Assembly: GCA_905235555.1 (NCBI GenBank)
Contig: CAJOMD010000005.1
Location: 35,203-99,202 of the forward strand
Reading direction: 5' to 3'
Length of the DNA: 64,000 nt
DNA from: an uncultured Eubacterium sp.
GTDB lineage: Bacteria; Bacillota; Clostridia; Lachnospirales; Lachnospiraceae
Within the stretch, counting starts at the first letter, position 1. The number at the start of each line of letters is the position of its first letter. Of the stretch, positions 1 to 7,673 are shown piece after piece. Made by a program: the position numbers and the translations under genes. Below the pieces are notes generated by a model. The model was not told where the DNA came from. It saw only the letters and a list, made by a program, of their open reading frames with translations, and made no database searches.

Positions 1-1
1 G

Positions 2-454
2 GAATCGCAAGAGAAAATAATAGATAATTTACCATTACCAGAATCTGTAAAGTCATCTTTGAATGATAACAATACAAAAAACAGTTATGCGGAGATGAAG
101 GTAAATAGTTTTGCTGATTATCTCACAAAAGCTTTAACTGATATGATAATTGGAGCTCTTTCATTCGTTTTATTGTTTATAATTATTTTTATTTTACTAA
201 AAGTATTAATAAGAGTGATGGATCTAATTACTAAACTACCGGTTATTCATGCATTTAACGCAGCTGGCGGTGGACTGGTAGGCTTGATTGAGTCTGTATT
301 TATAATCTGGATTGCCTGCATTGTGGTTACATTATTTAGTACAACAGATTGGGGAAAAATGATTTGTGATGGTATTGCTAGTAATGAGGTATTGAGCTGG
401 ATTTACGATAATAACTTAATTCAAAAGATTATCACAGGCATTTTTACAGCGTAG
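2..454 (+). CDS. CvpA family membrane protein (3' part)
   Basis: The reading frame is open from the first bases of the window, so the gene starts upstream; the TTG at 59 is only an internal codon. The visible ~150 residues hold a hydrophobic segment (DMIIGALSFVLLFIIIFILL), then a Gly-rich turn (AAGGGLVGLIES) leading into a second hydrophobic segment. This arrangement is typical of the C-terminal half of CvpA (colicin V production) proteins, which usually have four membrane helices. Family role is poorly defined; members are often near cell-envelope or mutS2 genes. It ends 20 bases before the tRNA-Cys promoter. The family call rests on the pattern, not on a search. Confidence 0.65.
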   Translation, partial: ESQEKIIDNLPLPESVKSSLNDNNTKNSYAEMKVNSFADYLTKALTDMIIGALSFVLLFIIIFILLKVLIRVMDLITKLPVIHAFNAAGGGLVGLIESVFIIWIACIVVTLFSTTDWGKMICDGIASNEVLSWIYDNNLIQKIITGIFTA

Positions 455-473
455 AAGCGCATATAGTTAAACC

Positions 474-502
474 TTGACGATAATTATATGAGTTGTTATA
501 AT
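474..502 (+). promoter_or_regulatory. Promoter of tRNA-Cys
   Basis: TTGACG at 474-479 and a perfect TATAAT at 497-502 are separated by 17 bases. Transcription would start near 509, about 12 bases before the tRNA. Confidence 0.75.
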
Positions 503-520
503 ACTTGAGTTGTTGAATAT

Positions 521-591
521 GGCGCGTTAGCCAAGTGGTAAGGCAGAGGTCTGCAACACCTTTATCACCAGTTCAAATCTGGTACGCGCCT
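521..591 (+). tRNA. tRNA-Cys (anticodon GCA)
   Basis: Acceptor arms GGCGCGT (521-527) and ACGCGCC (584-590) pair perfectly. The anticodon loop reads CTGCAAC with GCA as anticodon, the T arm contains GTTCAAATC, and base 591 is T, matching U73, the cysteine identity discriminator. The 3' CCA is not encoded. It has its own promoter upstream and a terminator just downstream. Confidence 0.95.
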
Positions 592-596
592 CTTCA

Positions 597-627
597 AAGC
601 GGAGACTATGTGTTTCCGCTTTTTTTA
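597..627 (+). terminator. Intrinsic terminator of tRNA-Cys
   Basis: AAGCGGA (597-603) pairs with TCCGCTT (615-621) and is followed by a run of T. It lies 6 bases after the tRNA. Confidence 0.85.
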
Positions 628-691
628 TCACAATTAATAATAGAAATATGTTATATTATTAGGAGAGAAATTCTAAGAAAGGGAGATAGAG

Positions 692-1900
692 ATGAAAAAA
701 TATTTATTATCATTGTTACTAGTTGTAAGTTTAATAGCTGCATTTATTGTGCCTGCTATGGGTGATGGAGATGTTATTGATACTTTTCCTGGCAATGCCA
801 CTCTATATTTAACTCATAGTGATGGATCAATGTATTCAGGAATGAGTGGGCACTTGAATTTTACTTTAGAAGATGGCTATTTATTCATGAAAACCGATAC
901 TCATATTCAGAGCGATAATCCAGTTAATGGAACAGAAATATTGGAAGTTGTAGCCACAAATGGAAGCACTTTAGATAATATTGAAAGTTTTGAATATAAA
1001 GAAGGCAACGGAGACTGGACAAATGCTTTTAATTACGTAGTGAACACTAATCGTAGTTTTACAAACAGATTGTCTATTGTTAGATATTACAGAATTAAAT
1101 TTAAAGGCGATATTAGTCTTGAGATGCAATACAAAGTTACACCAAATGGTGCTACAGGTTATGAGTCAGGATTGAGATGTATATCTATTGAGAAAAGTGG
1201 AGATAACACATATACGGCTGATGCTAATTTTATTAAAGCAGAGGATATTACTACTACACAAGCCACATCATCCACTACAGTAGCTCCTTCTAGTTCAGAA
1301 GCGCCAACTACTACAGTAGCTCCTTCTAGTTCAGAAGCGCCAACTACTACAGTAGCTCCTTCTAGTTCAGAAGCGCCAACTACTACAGTAGTTCCTTCTA
1401 GTTCAGAAGCGCCAACTACTACAGTAGCTCCTTCTAGTTCAGAAGCACCAATTACTACGGTAGCGCCTAGTACGGTTAAGCCAACTACTACAGTAGAGCC
1501 AACAGTTGAACCAACTACAGCAGTTCCTACAGCAGAACCTACAAGTGATGTTACAACTGCGGCACCTACCAAGGCACCAGCAGTTCAGGCACCAGGCAAG
1601 GCTAAGATCAAGAAGGTTTGGAAGAAAAAACGTTCAGCTAAGAAGTTGAAAGTGAAACTAGTTAGAGTTAAAGACGCAAAAGGCTATAAAGTTTGCGTAT
1701 ATAAGAATAAGAAGAAAGCAAAAAAACACAAAAAGGCTATCGTAACTAAATATACAACTAAACTCAAATACACAATCAAATCAAAGAAACTTAAAAATAA
1801 GAAGAAACTCTTTGTCGGAGCAAGAGCTTATAATGTTACAAGCGATGGAATAAAAGTATTTGGACCATGGGCAAAGATAAAGAAAGTAAAAGTCAAATAA
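692..1900 (+). CDS. Secreted protein with TTTVAPSSSEAP repeats and lysine-rich C-terminal domain
   Basis: 402 residues. A Sec signal peptide covers about residues 1-24 (MKKYLLSLLLVVSLIAAFIV), followed by an unrecognised domain (about 25-185) with alternating polar/hydrophobic strands. A Thr/Ser/Pro/Ala linker follows (about 190-300), with five 12-residue repeats of the TTVAPSSSEAPT type. The last 100 residues are extremely Lys-rich, with an Fn3-like strand pattern ending in W-x-K-I-K-K-V-K-V-K. The same kind of module opens the secreted protein at 11997. RBS AAAGGGAG sits ~9 bases before the ATG. The linker resembles glycosylated spacers of surface proteins. No sortase motif is visible; retention by the basic domain binding anionic wall or glycan is inference. 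No specific function can be assigned. Confidence 0.8.
   Translation: MKKYLLSLLLVVSLIAAFIVPAMGDGDVIDTFPGNATLYLTHSDGSMYSGMSGHLNFTLEDGYLFMKTDTHIQSDNPVNGTEILEVVATNGSTLDNIESFEYKEGNGDWTNAFNYVVNTNRSFTNRLSIVRYYRIKFKGDISLEMQYKVTPNGATGYESGLRCISIEKSGDNTYTADANFIKAEDITTTQATSSTTVAPSSSEAPTTTVAPSSSEAPTTTVAPSSSEAPTTTVVPSSSEAPTTTVAPSSSEAPITTVAPSTVKPTTTVEPTVEPTTAVPTAEPTSDVTTAAPTKAPAVQAPGKAKIKKVWKKKRSAKKLKVKLVRVKDAKGYKVCVYKNKKKAKKHKKAIVTKYTTKLKYTIKSKKLKNKKKLFVGARAYNVTSDGIKVFGPWAKIKKVKVK
1274..1453 (+). repeat. Five tandem 36-bp in-frame repeats
   Basis: Near-identical units start at 1274, 1310, 1346, 1382 and 1418 (period 36, 12 codons). Unit 4 has one Ala-to-Val change and unit 5 has drifted, as expected for copy-number variation in a linker. 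Confidence 0.9.
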
Positions 1901-1950
1901 CACAAAACGGATTTTATATTTTAAAATCAAGGTTAGTGGGTGATTGAAAG

Positions 1951-3798
1951 ATGAGTATTATAAACCATAATGGTGAACAAGAGGAAAGTATACTGAGCTA
2001 TAAACCTATCAAAGGCTTTTTCAAAAGAAAAAGCCTTAGAAGGGTTTTAGCCCTATTTTTATGTGTAGCAACAATTTTTTCTTTTAATATGGTAGAGCCA
2101 GTTAAGACAGAAGCTGCATTAAAGTTAAATGCTTCACTTAAATATGTATATAAACAACATACATTTACTTTTAAATTAGGGAATGTAAAAGCAACGAAAG
2201 TTACTTGGGGAGTATCAAATCCATTTACAGGAACAGTATCTAGCGCTGGTGTATTTACACCAAAAGGATACGGTATGACTTTTGTCACTGCAAAATACAA
2301 AGGCAAAACATACAAGAGCAAAGTAATAGTGCCTGATACCAATAGAAATATTTCTCTAAGTAAAAAGAAAGTTACTTTGTTTGAGACAAAGTCTTATAAG
2401 TTGAAAGTATATGGAACAGAGCAGGTTGAGTTCCATTCTAGGAACACACATATAGCTACAGTTACATCAAAAGGTAAGATCAAGGCAAAGAACCCAGGAA
2501 CCACTACTATAGTGGCTAAGAAGGGTGGAGCCTTTACTTCATGCAAAGTAAAAGTTAAGTCTATGGGGGAACCTAAGATTAAAAAGCCAGCATGGTTGAA
2601 TGACAGAGCAAAAGTAACTGTAAGAAAATACAATTCGCAGTGGCATCCTACTTTAGGAAGAATAGTCAAGAAAAAAGGGCAGACTATTAATCTCGGAATT
2701 GCAAATGTGAGAGAGAATAACATTAAGAAAGTAGTATGGAGTTCGAGCAATACGGCAGTAGCTACAGTAACAGAGAAAGGCAAAATTACAGCTACATCTA
2801 ATTTACTAAACGAAGGTAAAACTAAGGTTAGCGCAGTTGTTTTCTATAATTCAGGAAAGAATGAAGTGCTATCAAACACTATATATGTTACAAATCCACA
2901 GGTAAATACACATGTTATTAATTGCTTCACAAAATCAGGTGGATCAAATAGATATCAGTATGTTTACTTCACTGGCCTAAGTGAAGTTTCAAAAGTTAAG
3001 TATACCATATCTAACAAGAAGTGCGTGCAGGCTACAGTTTACAATAACAAAGTCAGATTGCTAGGAAAGAAAAAAGGACACGGAACTATTACTGCGAAAG
3101 TTCACGGCAAGACTTACAAGATTAAATATTATGTTGTGACTCCTAAGTTTGGTTCGATTATAGGCGTCCTAGCCAAAGGAAATACTACAAAGATTAAGAT
3201 TGGTGGAATCGGAAAGATTCAGCCAAAGTTCACAAGTAGAGATACCTCGAAGTGTACAGTAGCGCTTGATGGAACTATCACAGGTAGAGGTTCAGGTGTT
3301 ACTTATGTAGATGTTAAAGTGGGTGCTATGACATATTCATACAGAGTGGAAGTGGCCGCTACTGGTATGAAGACTATTATCAAAAGAGCTAAGTACATAG
3401 TAAACCATTGGACATATAGCCAAGGAAATAGAATGGCCGATGGATATTATGATTGTTCAGCTCTAGTATGGAAGGGATACAAAGCATATAAGAACTACCA
3501 CTCTAAACTAGGTTCTACAAAGTATGCACTTCCAGCAGCATCTTTGTTTGATTACTTAAGGGCTAAAGGTCAAATTGCATACTTTGGTTATACAAAGATG
3601 GATGACTTAAAACCTGGTGATTTGTTCTTCTATGGAGATTACAGCAGTGCGGTCAAATATTCACAGCCGGGCAGAACACTTAATATATATCACGTAGCAA
3701 TGTATGCCGGAAACGGATATGTGGTAGAAAAAGGTACACCAAGATTTACATACAACAACCTAGATCACATTGTGGGAGTAGGACGAGTTGTTAATTAA
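1951..3798 (+). CDS. Secreted NlpC/P60 cell-wall hydrolase with Ig-like (Big-type) domains
   Basis: 615 residues. A charged n-region of about 30 residues precedes a signal segment (VLALFLCVATIFSF) with likely cleavage after VKTEA. Several bacterial Ig-like repeats follow between about residues 55 and 470, each with the VTSKGKIKAKNPGTTTI or TEKGKITATSN type of signature. The C-terminal ~135 residues are an NlpC/P60 peptidase with catalytic Cys502 in YYDCSALVW and His581 in IYHVAMYAGNGYV. Family members cleave peptide stems of peptidoglycan, so it probably acts in wall remodelling; the substrate bond is not deducible. It follows the Lys-rich protein by 50 bases and may be co-transcribed. The ribosome site is weak (GTGGGTGATTG). 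Confidence 0.88.
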   Translation: MSIINHNGEQEESILSYKPIKGFFKRKSLRRVLALFLCVATIFSFNMVEPVKTEAALKLNASLKYVYKQHTFTFKLGNVKATKVTWGVSNPFTGTVSSAGVFTPKGYGMTFVTAKYKGKTYKSKVIVPDTNRNISLSKKKVTLFETKSYKLKVYGTEQVEFHSRNTHIATVTSKGKIKAKNPGTTTIVAKKGGAFTSCKVKVKSMGEPKIKKPAWLNDRAKVTVRKYNSQWHPTLGRIVKKKGQTINLGIANVRENNIKKVVWSSSNTAVATVTEKGKITATSNLLNEGKTKVSAVVFYNSGKNEVLSNTIYVTNPQVNTHVINCFTKSGGSNRYQYVYFTGLSEVSKVKYTISNKKCVQATVYNNKVRLLGKKKGHGTITAKVHGKTYKIKYYVVTPKFGSIIGVLAKGNTTKIKIGGIGKIQPKFTSRDTSKCTVALDGTITGRGSGVTYVDVKVGAMTYSYRVEVAATGMKTIIKRAKYIVNHWTYSQGNRMADGYYDCSALVWKGYKAYKNYHSKLGSTKYALPAASLFDYLRAKGQIAYFGYTKMDDLKPGDLFFYGDYSSAVKYSQPGRTLNIYHVAMYAGNGYVVEKGTPRFTYNNLDHIVGVGRVVN

Positions 3799-3816
3799 AA
3801 ATTAATATGATATTTC

Positions 3817-3845
3817 TTTACAGAGCCCCTGTTTTATGCTAAAAT
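3817..3845 (+). promoter_or_regulatory. Promoter of rpsF-ssb-rpsR
   Basis: TTTACA (3817-3822) and TAAAAT (3840-3845) are 17 bases apart, and TG at 3837-3838 makes an extended -10. The start would be near 3852, leaving an ~85-base leader. The spacer and -10 overlap the hairpin at 3823-3853. Confidence 0.6.
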
Positions 3846-3853
3846 AGGGGCTC
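3823..3853 (+). terminator. Strong hairpin after the NlpC/P60 gene (terminator-like, no T tract)
   Basis: GAGCCCCT (3823-3830) pairs with AGGGGCTC (3846-3853), extended by TTTT/AAAA to a loop of 5 bases. It is followed by CGTAATG rather than a T run, so termination would be weak or factor-aided. It overlaps the inferred rpsF promoter. Confidence 0.5.
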
Positions 3854-3865
3854 GTAATGTATTAA

Positions 3866-3930
3866 CATACCACGTTTTTACGTGGTTCCTTGCTCTTTGG
3901 GTGACTAGAGGGCCAAGACCAAAAGGAGGT
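3866..3930 (+). promoter_or_regulatory. Structured rpsF leader, candidate S6:S18 autoregulatory element
   Basis: A 7-bp hairpin with a TTTT loop (ACCACGT 3869-3875 / ACGTGGT 3880-3886) is followed by a bulged stem: CTTG+CTCT (3889-3896) pairs with AGAG (3907-3910), bulge GGC, then CAAG (3914-3917). It ends just before the AAAAGGAGGT ribosome site. Many Firmicutes carry an rpsF leader bound by the S6:S18 complex, and the position fits. Identity with that motif was not tested by a covariance model. Confidence 0.4.
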
Positions 3931-3937
3931 AAAAAGC

Positions 3938-4228
3938 ATGAATAATTATGAATTAACAGTTGTTGTTAGTGCAAAGCTTGACGATGAAACAAGAGCAGCT
4001 AGGCTAGACAAAGTAAAAGAGTACATCGAGAGATTTGGTGGAAAAATTACTAATGTAGATGAGGCTGGTCTTAAAGAGTTAGCTTATGAAATCGAAAAGA
4101 TGAAAGAAGCTTACTACTATTTCATCACAATTGAAACTGATAACACAGACATGACTCGTGAGTTAGAAAGCCGACTTCGTATTATGGACGATGTTATGAG
4201 ATTTTTGTGCGTGAGTGTAGAAGCGTAA
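3938..4228 (+). CDS. rpsF: Ribosomal protein S6
   Basis: 96 residues, the usual S6 length. It opens with YELTVVVSAKLDDE and contains the expected AYEIEKMKEAYYYFITIE strand region and the terminal RIMDDVMRFLCV. S6 binds S18 in the platform of the 30S subunit. The RBS AAAGGAGGT is ideal. First gene of the classic rpsF-ssb-rpsR operon; 24 bases separate it from ssb. Confidence 0.97.
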   Translation: MNNYELTVVVSAKLDDETRAARLDKVKEYIERFGGKITNVDEAGLKELAYEIEKMKEAYYYFITIETDNTDMTRELESRLRIMDDVMRFLCVSVEA

Positions 4229-4252
4229 AAAATAACAAGAGAGGTAAATAAT

Positions 4253-4711
4253 ATGAATAAAGTTGTTTTAATGGGTCGTTTAACTGCAGATCCTGATGTT
4301 AGATATTCTAACAACGGAGATAATCAGTTATGTGTAGCGAGATACACTTTGGCTGTCGATAGAAGATTCAAAAGAGAAGGAGAACCTACAGCAGATTTTA
4401 TTAGATGCGTGGCATTTGGTCGTGCAGGTGAGTTTGCTGAGAAGTACTTCCACAAAGGAATTAAGATAGCAGTAGATGGACGTATCCAAACAGGAAGTTA
4501 TCAGAACAAAGATGGACAGACAGTTTACACAACAGATGTAATAATTGAAAATCAGGAGTTTGCCGAGAGCAAAGCAGCTTCGGAGAAGAATGCATCAGCT
4601 CCAGTGCCTCAGGCTGAACCAAAAGAGGAAGAGCCTACAGCAGATGCGGGTGATGGATTTATGAATATTCCTGATAGTGTAGATGATTCAGGTCTTCCAT
4701 TTAACTTTTAA
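4253..4711 (+). CDS. ssb: Single-stranded DNA-binding protein
   Basis: 152 residues. The OB-fold covers about residues 1-105 (MNKVVLMGRLTADPDVRY at the start, DFIRCVAFGRAGEFAEKY in the middle). A disordered acidic linker follows, and the tail SVDDSGLPFNF matches the acidic-hydrophobic tip that recruits replication and repair proteins. It coats single-stranded DNA in replication and repair. Its place between rpsF and rpsR is the standard Firmicutes arrangement and marks it as the housekeeping SSB. RBS AGAGGT precedes the ATG. Confidence 0.97.
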   Translation: MNKVVLMGRLTADPDVRYSNNGDNQLCVARYTLAVDRRFKREGEPTADFIRCVAFGRAGEFAEKYFHKGIKIAVDGRIQTGSYQNKDGQTVYTTDVIIENQEFAESKAASEKNASAPVPQAEPKEEEPTADAGDGFMNIPDSVDDSGLPFNF

Positions 4712-4736
4712 TTAGATTATAGGAGGTCAAGTTATT

Positions 4737-4997
4737 ATGGCATATAACAAAGAAAGATCGGACTCTCCAATGAGAAGAAGAGGCGGTCGTAGAAGAAAAA
4801 AAGTATGTGCATTTTGCGCAAACGAAGCAAAAGCAATTGATTATAAAGATGTAGAAACTTTGAAGAATTATATTTCTGAGAGAGGTAAAATTCTTCCAAG
4901 AAGAGTTACAGGAAACTGCGCTAGACATCAGAGAGCAATTACTACTGCAGTAAAACGCGCAAGAAACATTGCACTTTTGCCTTACACAGTTGAATAA
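4737..4997 (+). CDS. rpsR: Ribosomal protein S18 (zinc-ligand form)
   Basis: 86 residues with the Arg-rich start [10 protein letters not shown] and the S18 core ([15 protein letters not shown]). Cys24 and Cys27 (VCAFC) plus Cys61 and His64 (CARH) form a likely zinc site, so this is the C+ type of S18. Some genomes hold a Cys-less second copy induced by zinc starvation; none is present here. Last gene of the operon, followed by a strong terminator. Confidence 0.97.
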   Translation: MAYNKERSDSPMRRRGGRRRKKVCAFCANEAKAIDYKDVETLKNYISERGKILPRRVTGNCARHQRAITTAVKRARNIALLPYTVE

Positions 4998-5013
4998 TTT
5001 CAACTAGGTATAA

Positions 5014-5060
5014 AAAATACAGGGTTCGCATTTAAAATCGCTTGAGCCCTGTATTTTTTT
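5014..5060 (+). terminator. Terminator of the rpsF operon
   Basis: TACAGGGTTC (from 5018) pairs with GAGCCCTGTA, flanked by A and T runs, ending in TTTTTTT (5053-5060). Confidence 0.9.
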
Positions 5061-5107
5061 GTGCCTATTAAAACTAAATCTGCGTATGTTGAAACTGCTA
5101 TGTCGCT

Positions 5108-5136
5108 TTGTCTTTTGGGAAAGTATATTGTATAAT
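5108..5136 (+). promoter_or_regulatory. Promoter of the DUF975/CmpB gene
   Basis: TTGTCT (5108-5113), a 17-base spacer and a perfect TATAAT (5131-5136), 24 bases before the ATG. Confidence 0.7.
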
Positions 5137-5159
5137 ATTCTCGGAAAAAGGAGATTCAT

Positions 5160-7094
5160 ATGGACACAAGGAAAGAATGGAAAAAAGCAGGAAAGAAATC
5201 ATTAAAGGCACATTATTGGATATTTATCACAGTATGTTTGCTAGCGGCTATTATAGGTACTGAGTACGAGGGATCACTCGAGTTTTTCTCTGCAGACAAA
5301 GACAATTTTAAGGTTGTCAAACAGGCAAAAGATAGCAAAAAGGTTGTAGATAGAGTAATAGAAGAAGGATCTACTGCACTTCCGTCCACGCTAGATGAGA
5401 GACTGTCAGAAAACATTTTGGTAGCTTTAGCCAAAGGCGATAAAAATAAAATAGAAAAAAAGATTGCCGAAAACGAGAAAAAGGAACAGCAAAAGAAGGA
5501 TAACATAGGTGGAATAATAAGCCTTAACCACCAAAAGGGAGTACTTGCCAATATTGTAAACAAAGTATCATCTGGAGCTGTTATCGTAACAGTTTATTCA
5601 GCCATTCTTTCTATAGTAAAGGATAATAACTGGGCATCGTTCATTTTTGTTTCTTTGGCGACGCTTATAATGATTGCGTTGTGGATATTCCTTGTAAATG
5701 TTTACAAAGTTATAATGAAGAGAATCTTTATGGAAGGTTCCACATACGAGAAAGTTCAGTTTAATAGATTTTTATTTTTATCAAGAGTGGGAAGACACTT
5801 TAAAGTTTCAAAGGCTGCTTTGAAATGGACAGTTTATGAGACTTTATGGTCACTCACTATAGTGGGATATTTTATCAAACACTATGCGTACTTTATGACT
5901 CCATATATTTTGGCGGAGAATCCAGACATGACTGGCAGTGAGGCTATCACTCTTTCTCGCCAAATGATGTATGGGCACAAATGGGAATGCTTTAAATTAG
6001 ACTTAAGTTTTATTTTATGGGATATTCTAGGTTGGAGTACATATGGTTTGGTCACATTTTTCTTTGTAGCAGCCTATAGAGAATCTACATTTGTTCAGTA
6101 TTATAAGTACATTAGACAACAGGCATTTGATCACAAAATTGAAAATGCAGAGATGATGAACGACAAGTATTTATTTGTAAAGGCTGACAAAGAAGTTATT
6201 AAATCAGCGTATCCTGATGTTAGAGAAGTAAAACAAGAGGGAACAGAACTTCCAAAAGAGAAAGGTTTCAAAGGCTTTATCGCCAAATGGTTTGGCATTG
6301 TTCCTACTATGAATGAATACGAGTGGGAATATAGACGCATCCAAACAAACAAGGCCAAGATTAAAAACTTAGAAGATGCTATTGATGAAAAAGCATATCC
6401 AAGAAGATTGTTTACTTTATCAGAAAAGGAAAAAGGAAGCAGAGAATCTTCTATGCTCTATACAAGAAGATATTGTGTGATTTCCATTATATTAATGTTT
6501 TTCGTATTCTGCTTCATAGGATGGGGTTGGGAGGTTACTCTTCACTTGGTAGAGAAAGGCACGTTTGTAAACAGAGGAGTAAACTATGGCCCATGGCTTC
6601 CAATTTACGGAACGGGTGGAATAGGAGCGCTACTTTTACTTACCAGAATAAAAAAACATCCAGTGGTAACATTTTTTGCGTCAATCGTGTTCTGTGGGTT
6701 GATTGAATACATTACGGGAGCATCGCTACTAGCAAAGCACGGTGCAAGATTCTGGAACTATAGTGGATATTTTTTAAATATAAACGGGCATGTCTGTGCA
6801 GAGGGATTATTAGTATTTGGTGTAGCATGTATAGCATGCATTTACGTGATAGCGCCAGTACTTGATAATAGATTTAGTACGTTGTCGATTAAGAAGGGAA
6901 TCATTATTTGTGCAATATTGTTATCAGTATTTATTGCAGATAATATTTATTCAAGTAAGTATCCAAACTTAGAGGGTATGTCACCTAAATCACGTGCGCA
7001 ATACCTTAAAAATAATCCGGATGCATATAAATACCAATTATGGAATGTTCTTGGTATTAAAAATACTCAGAAAAAATATAATACTAAAAAGTAG
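5160..7094 (+). CDS. Membrane protein, DUF975-like region fused to an ABC_trans_CmpB region
   Basis: 644 residues. The start (KKSLKAHYWIFITVCLLAAI) resembles DUF975 integral membrane proteins. A charged segment of ~90 residues follows, then several membrane helices between about 137 and 310. A hydrophilic linker occupies about 310-435. The last ~200 residues carry the CmpB-type signature: IGWGWEV, then NRGVNYGPWLPIYGTGG, a short LIEYITGASLL segment and WNYSGYFLNINGHVCAE. Such CmpB regions are named after ABC permeases, but transport has not generally been shown. No ATPase partner is adjacent. RBS AAAAGGAG lies at the right spacing and the gene has its own promoter, so it is probably monocistronic. 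Function unknown; the joining of both regions in one chain is unusual. Confidence 0.75.
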   Translation: MDTRKEWKKAGKKSLKAHYWIFITVCLLAAIIGTEYEGSLEFFSADKDNFKVVKQAKDSKKVVDRVIEEGSTALPSTLDERLSENILVALAKGDKNKIEKKIAENEKKEQQKKDNIGGIISLNHQKGVLANIVNKVSSGAVIVTVYSAILSIVKDNNWASFIFVSLATLIMIALWIFLVNVYKVIMKRIFMEGSTYEKVQFNRFLFLSRVGRHFKVSKAALKWTVYETLWSLTIVGYFIKHYAYFMTPYILAENPDMTGSEAITLSRQMMYGHKWECFKLDLSFILWDILGWSTYGLVTFFFVAAYRESTFVQYYKYIRQQAFDHKIENAEMMNDKYLFVKADKEVIKSAYPDVREVKQEGTELPKEKGFKGFIAKWFGIVPTMNEYEWEYRRIQTNKAKIKNLEDAIDEKAYPRRLFTLSEKEKGSRESSMLYTRRYCVISIILMFFVFCFIGWGWEVTLHLVEKGTFVNRGVNYGPWLPIYGTGGIGALLLLTRIKKHPVVTFFASIVFCGLIEYITGASLLAKHGARFWNYSGYFLNINGHVCAEGLLVFGVACIACIYVIAPVLDNRFSTLSIKKGIIICAILLSVFIADNIYSSKYPNLEGMSPKSRAQYLKNNPDAYKYQLWNVLGIKNTQKKYNTKK

Positions 7095-7155
7095 GTATTA
7101 TTGAGACTTTGTAAATTAAGCATTAAAGTATAAATAATAGCTGTTCATAGAAATA

Positions 7156-7207
7156 AAAAATAGAGGGATCAAACAATTTAAATTTAAAGTGCGATTCCTC
7201 TATTTTT
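7156..7207. terminator. Bidirectional terminator between converging genes
   Basis: AAAAATAGAGG (7156-7166) pairs with CCTCTATTTTT (7197-7207). The A and T flanks make it work for the rightward membrane gene and the leftward ACT-domain gene alike. Confidence 0.8.
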
Positions 7208-7230
7208 GTGCATCCCCAAAAGATAATTAT

Positions 7231-7662
7231 TTATGCTTTTGTAAGATCATCTTGATTGATCAGAGCAATATTATTTTCTTTAAGTATGGAAACTACCTTT
7301 TCGTTATCTGTTACTTTTAGGATTAGTAATGCGTTGTTACTATCCTTTGCTAGGAAAGCGTAGCAGTACTCAACGTTCACTTCAGCATTTGATAATATTT
7401 TAGAAATCTTAGCCATTGAACCTGGTTCATCAGGAATTTTAACTCCAAATACTTCCGTTAGCTTACAAACCCAATTATTTTCCTTTAAAGTATTAAGTGT
7501 TGTGAATGGGTCATCCACTATTATACGAATGATACCATAATCGCTAGCATCTGCCACTTCCAAAGCTCTTAAGTTTATATTTTGTTCGCCCAAAAAATTA
7601 GCCAATTCAAAAAGTTTACCAGGCTTATTCTCTACAAAAACAGAAATCTGATTAATATACAT
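7231..7662 (-). CDS. Tandem ACT-domain protein
   Basis: 143 residues made of two ACT folds: residues 1-68 (QISVFVENKPGKLFELANFL) and about 70-140 (VFGVKIPDEPGSMAKISKIL). Each has the conserved P-G-x-L/M turn that binds amino acids. It carries no catalytic domain. It lies 11 bases downstream of the phenylacetate-CoA ligase gene on the same strand, a pairing common in Clostridia and archaea that ferment aromatic amino acids, where it is thought to sense the amino acid or acid substrate. That role is inferred from context. Confidence 0.88.
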   Translation of the reverse strand: MYINQISVFVENKPGKLFELANFLGEQNINLRALEVADASDYGIIRIIVDDPFTTLNTLKENNWVCKLTEVFGVKIPDEPGSMAKISKILSNAEVNVEYCYAFLAKDSNNALLILKVTDNEKVVSILKENNIALINQDDLTKA

Positions 7663-7673
7663 ACCGAAACCTC

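Noticed and set aside
535..765. 76-codon rightward ORF
   Set aside because: It runs through tRNA-Cys and its terminator and lacks a ribosome site.
1159..1572. 137-codon minus-strand ORF of Val/Gly/Ala repeats
   Set aside because: It is the antisense of the 36-bp repeat linker of the secreted protein.
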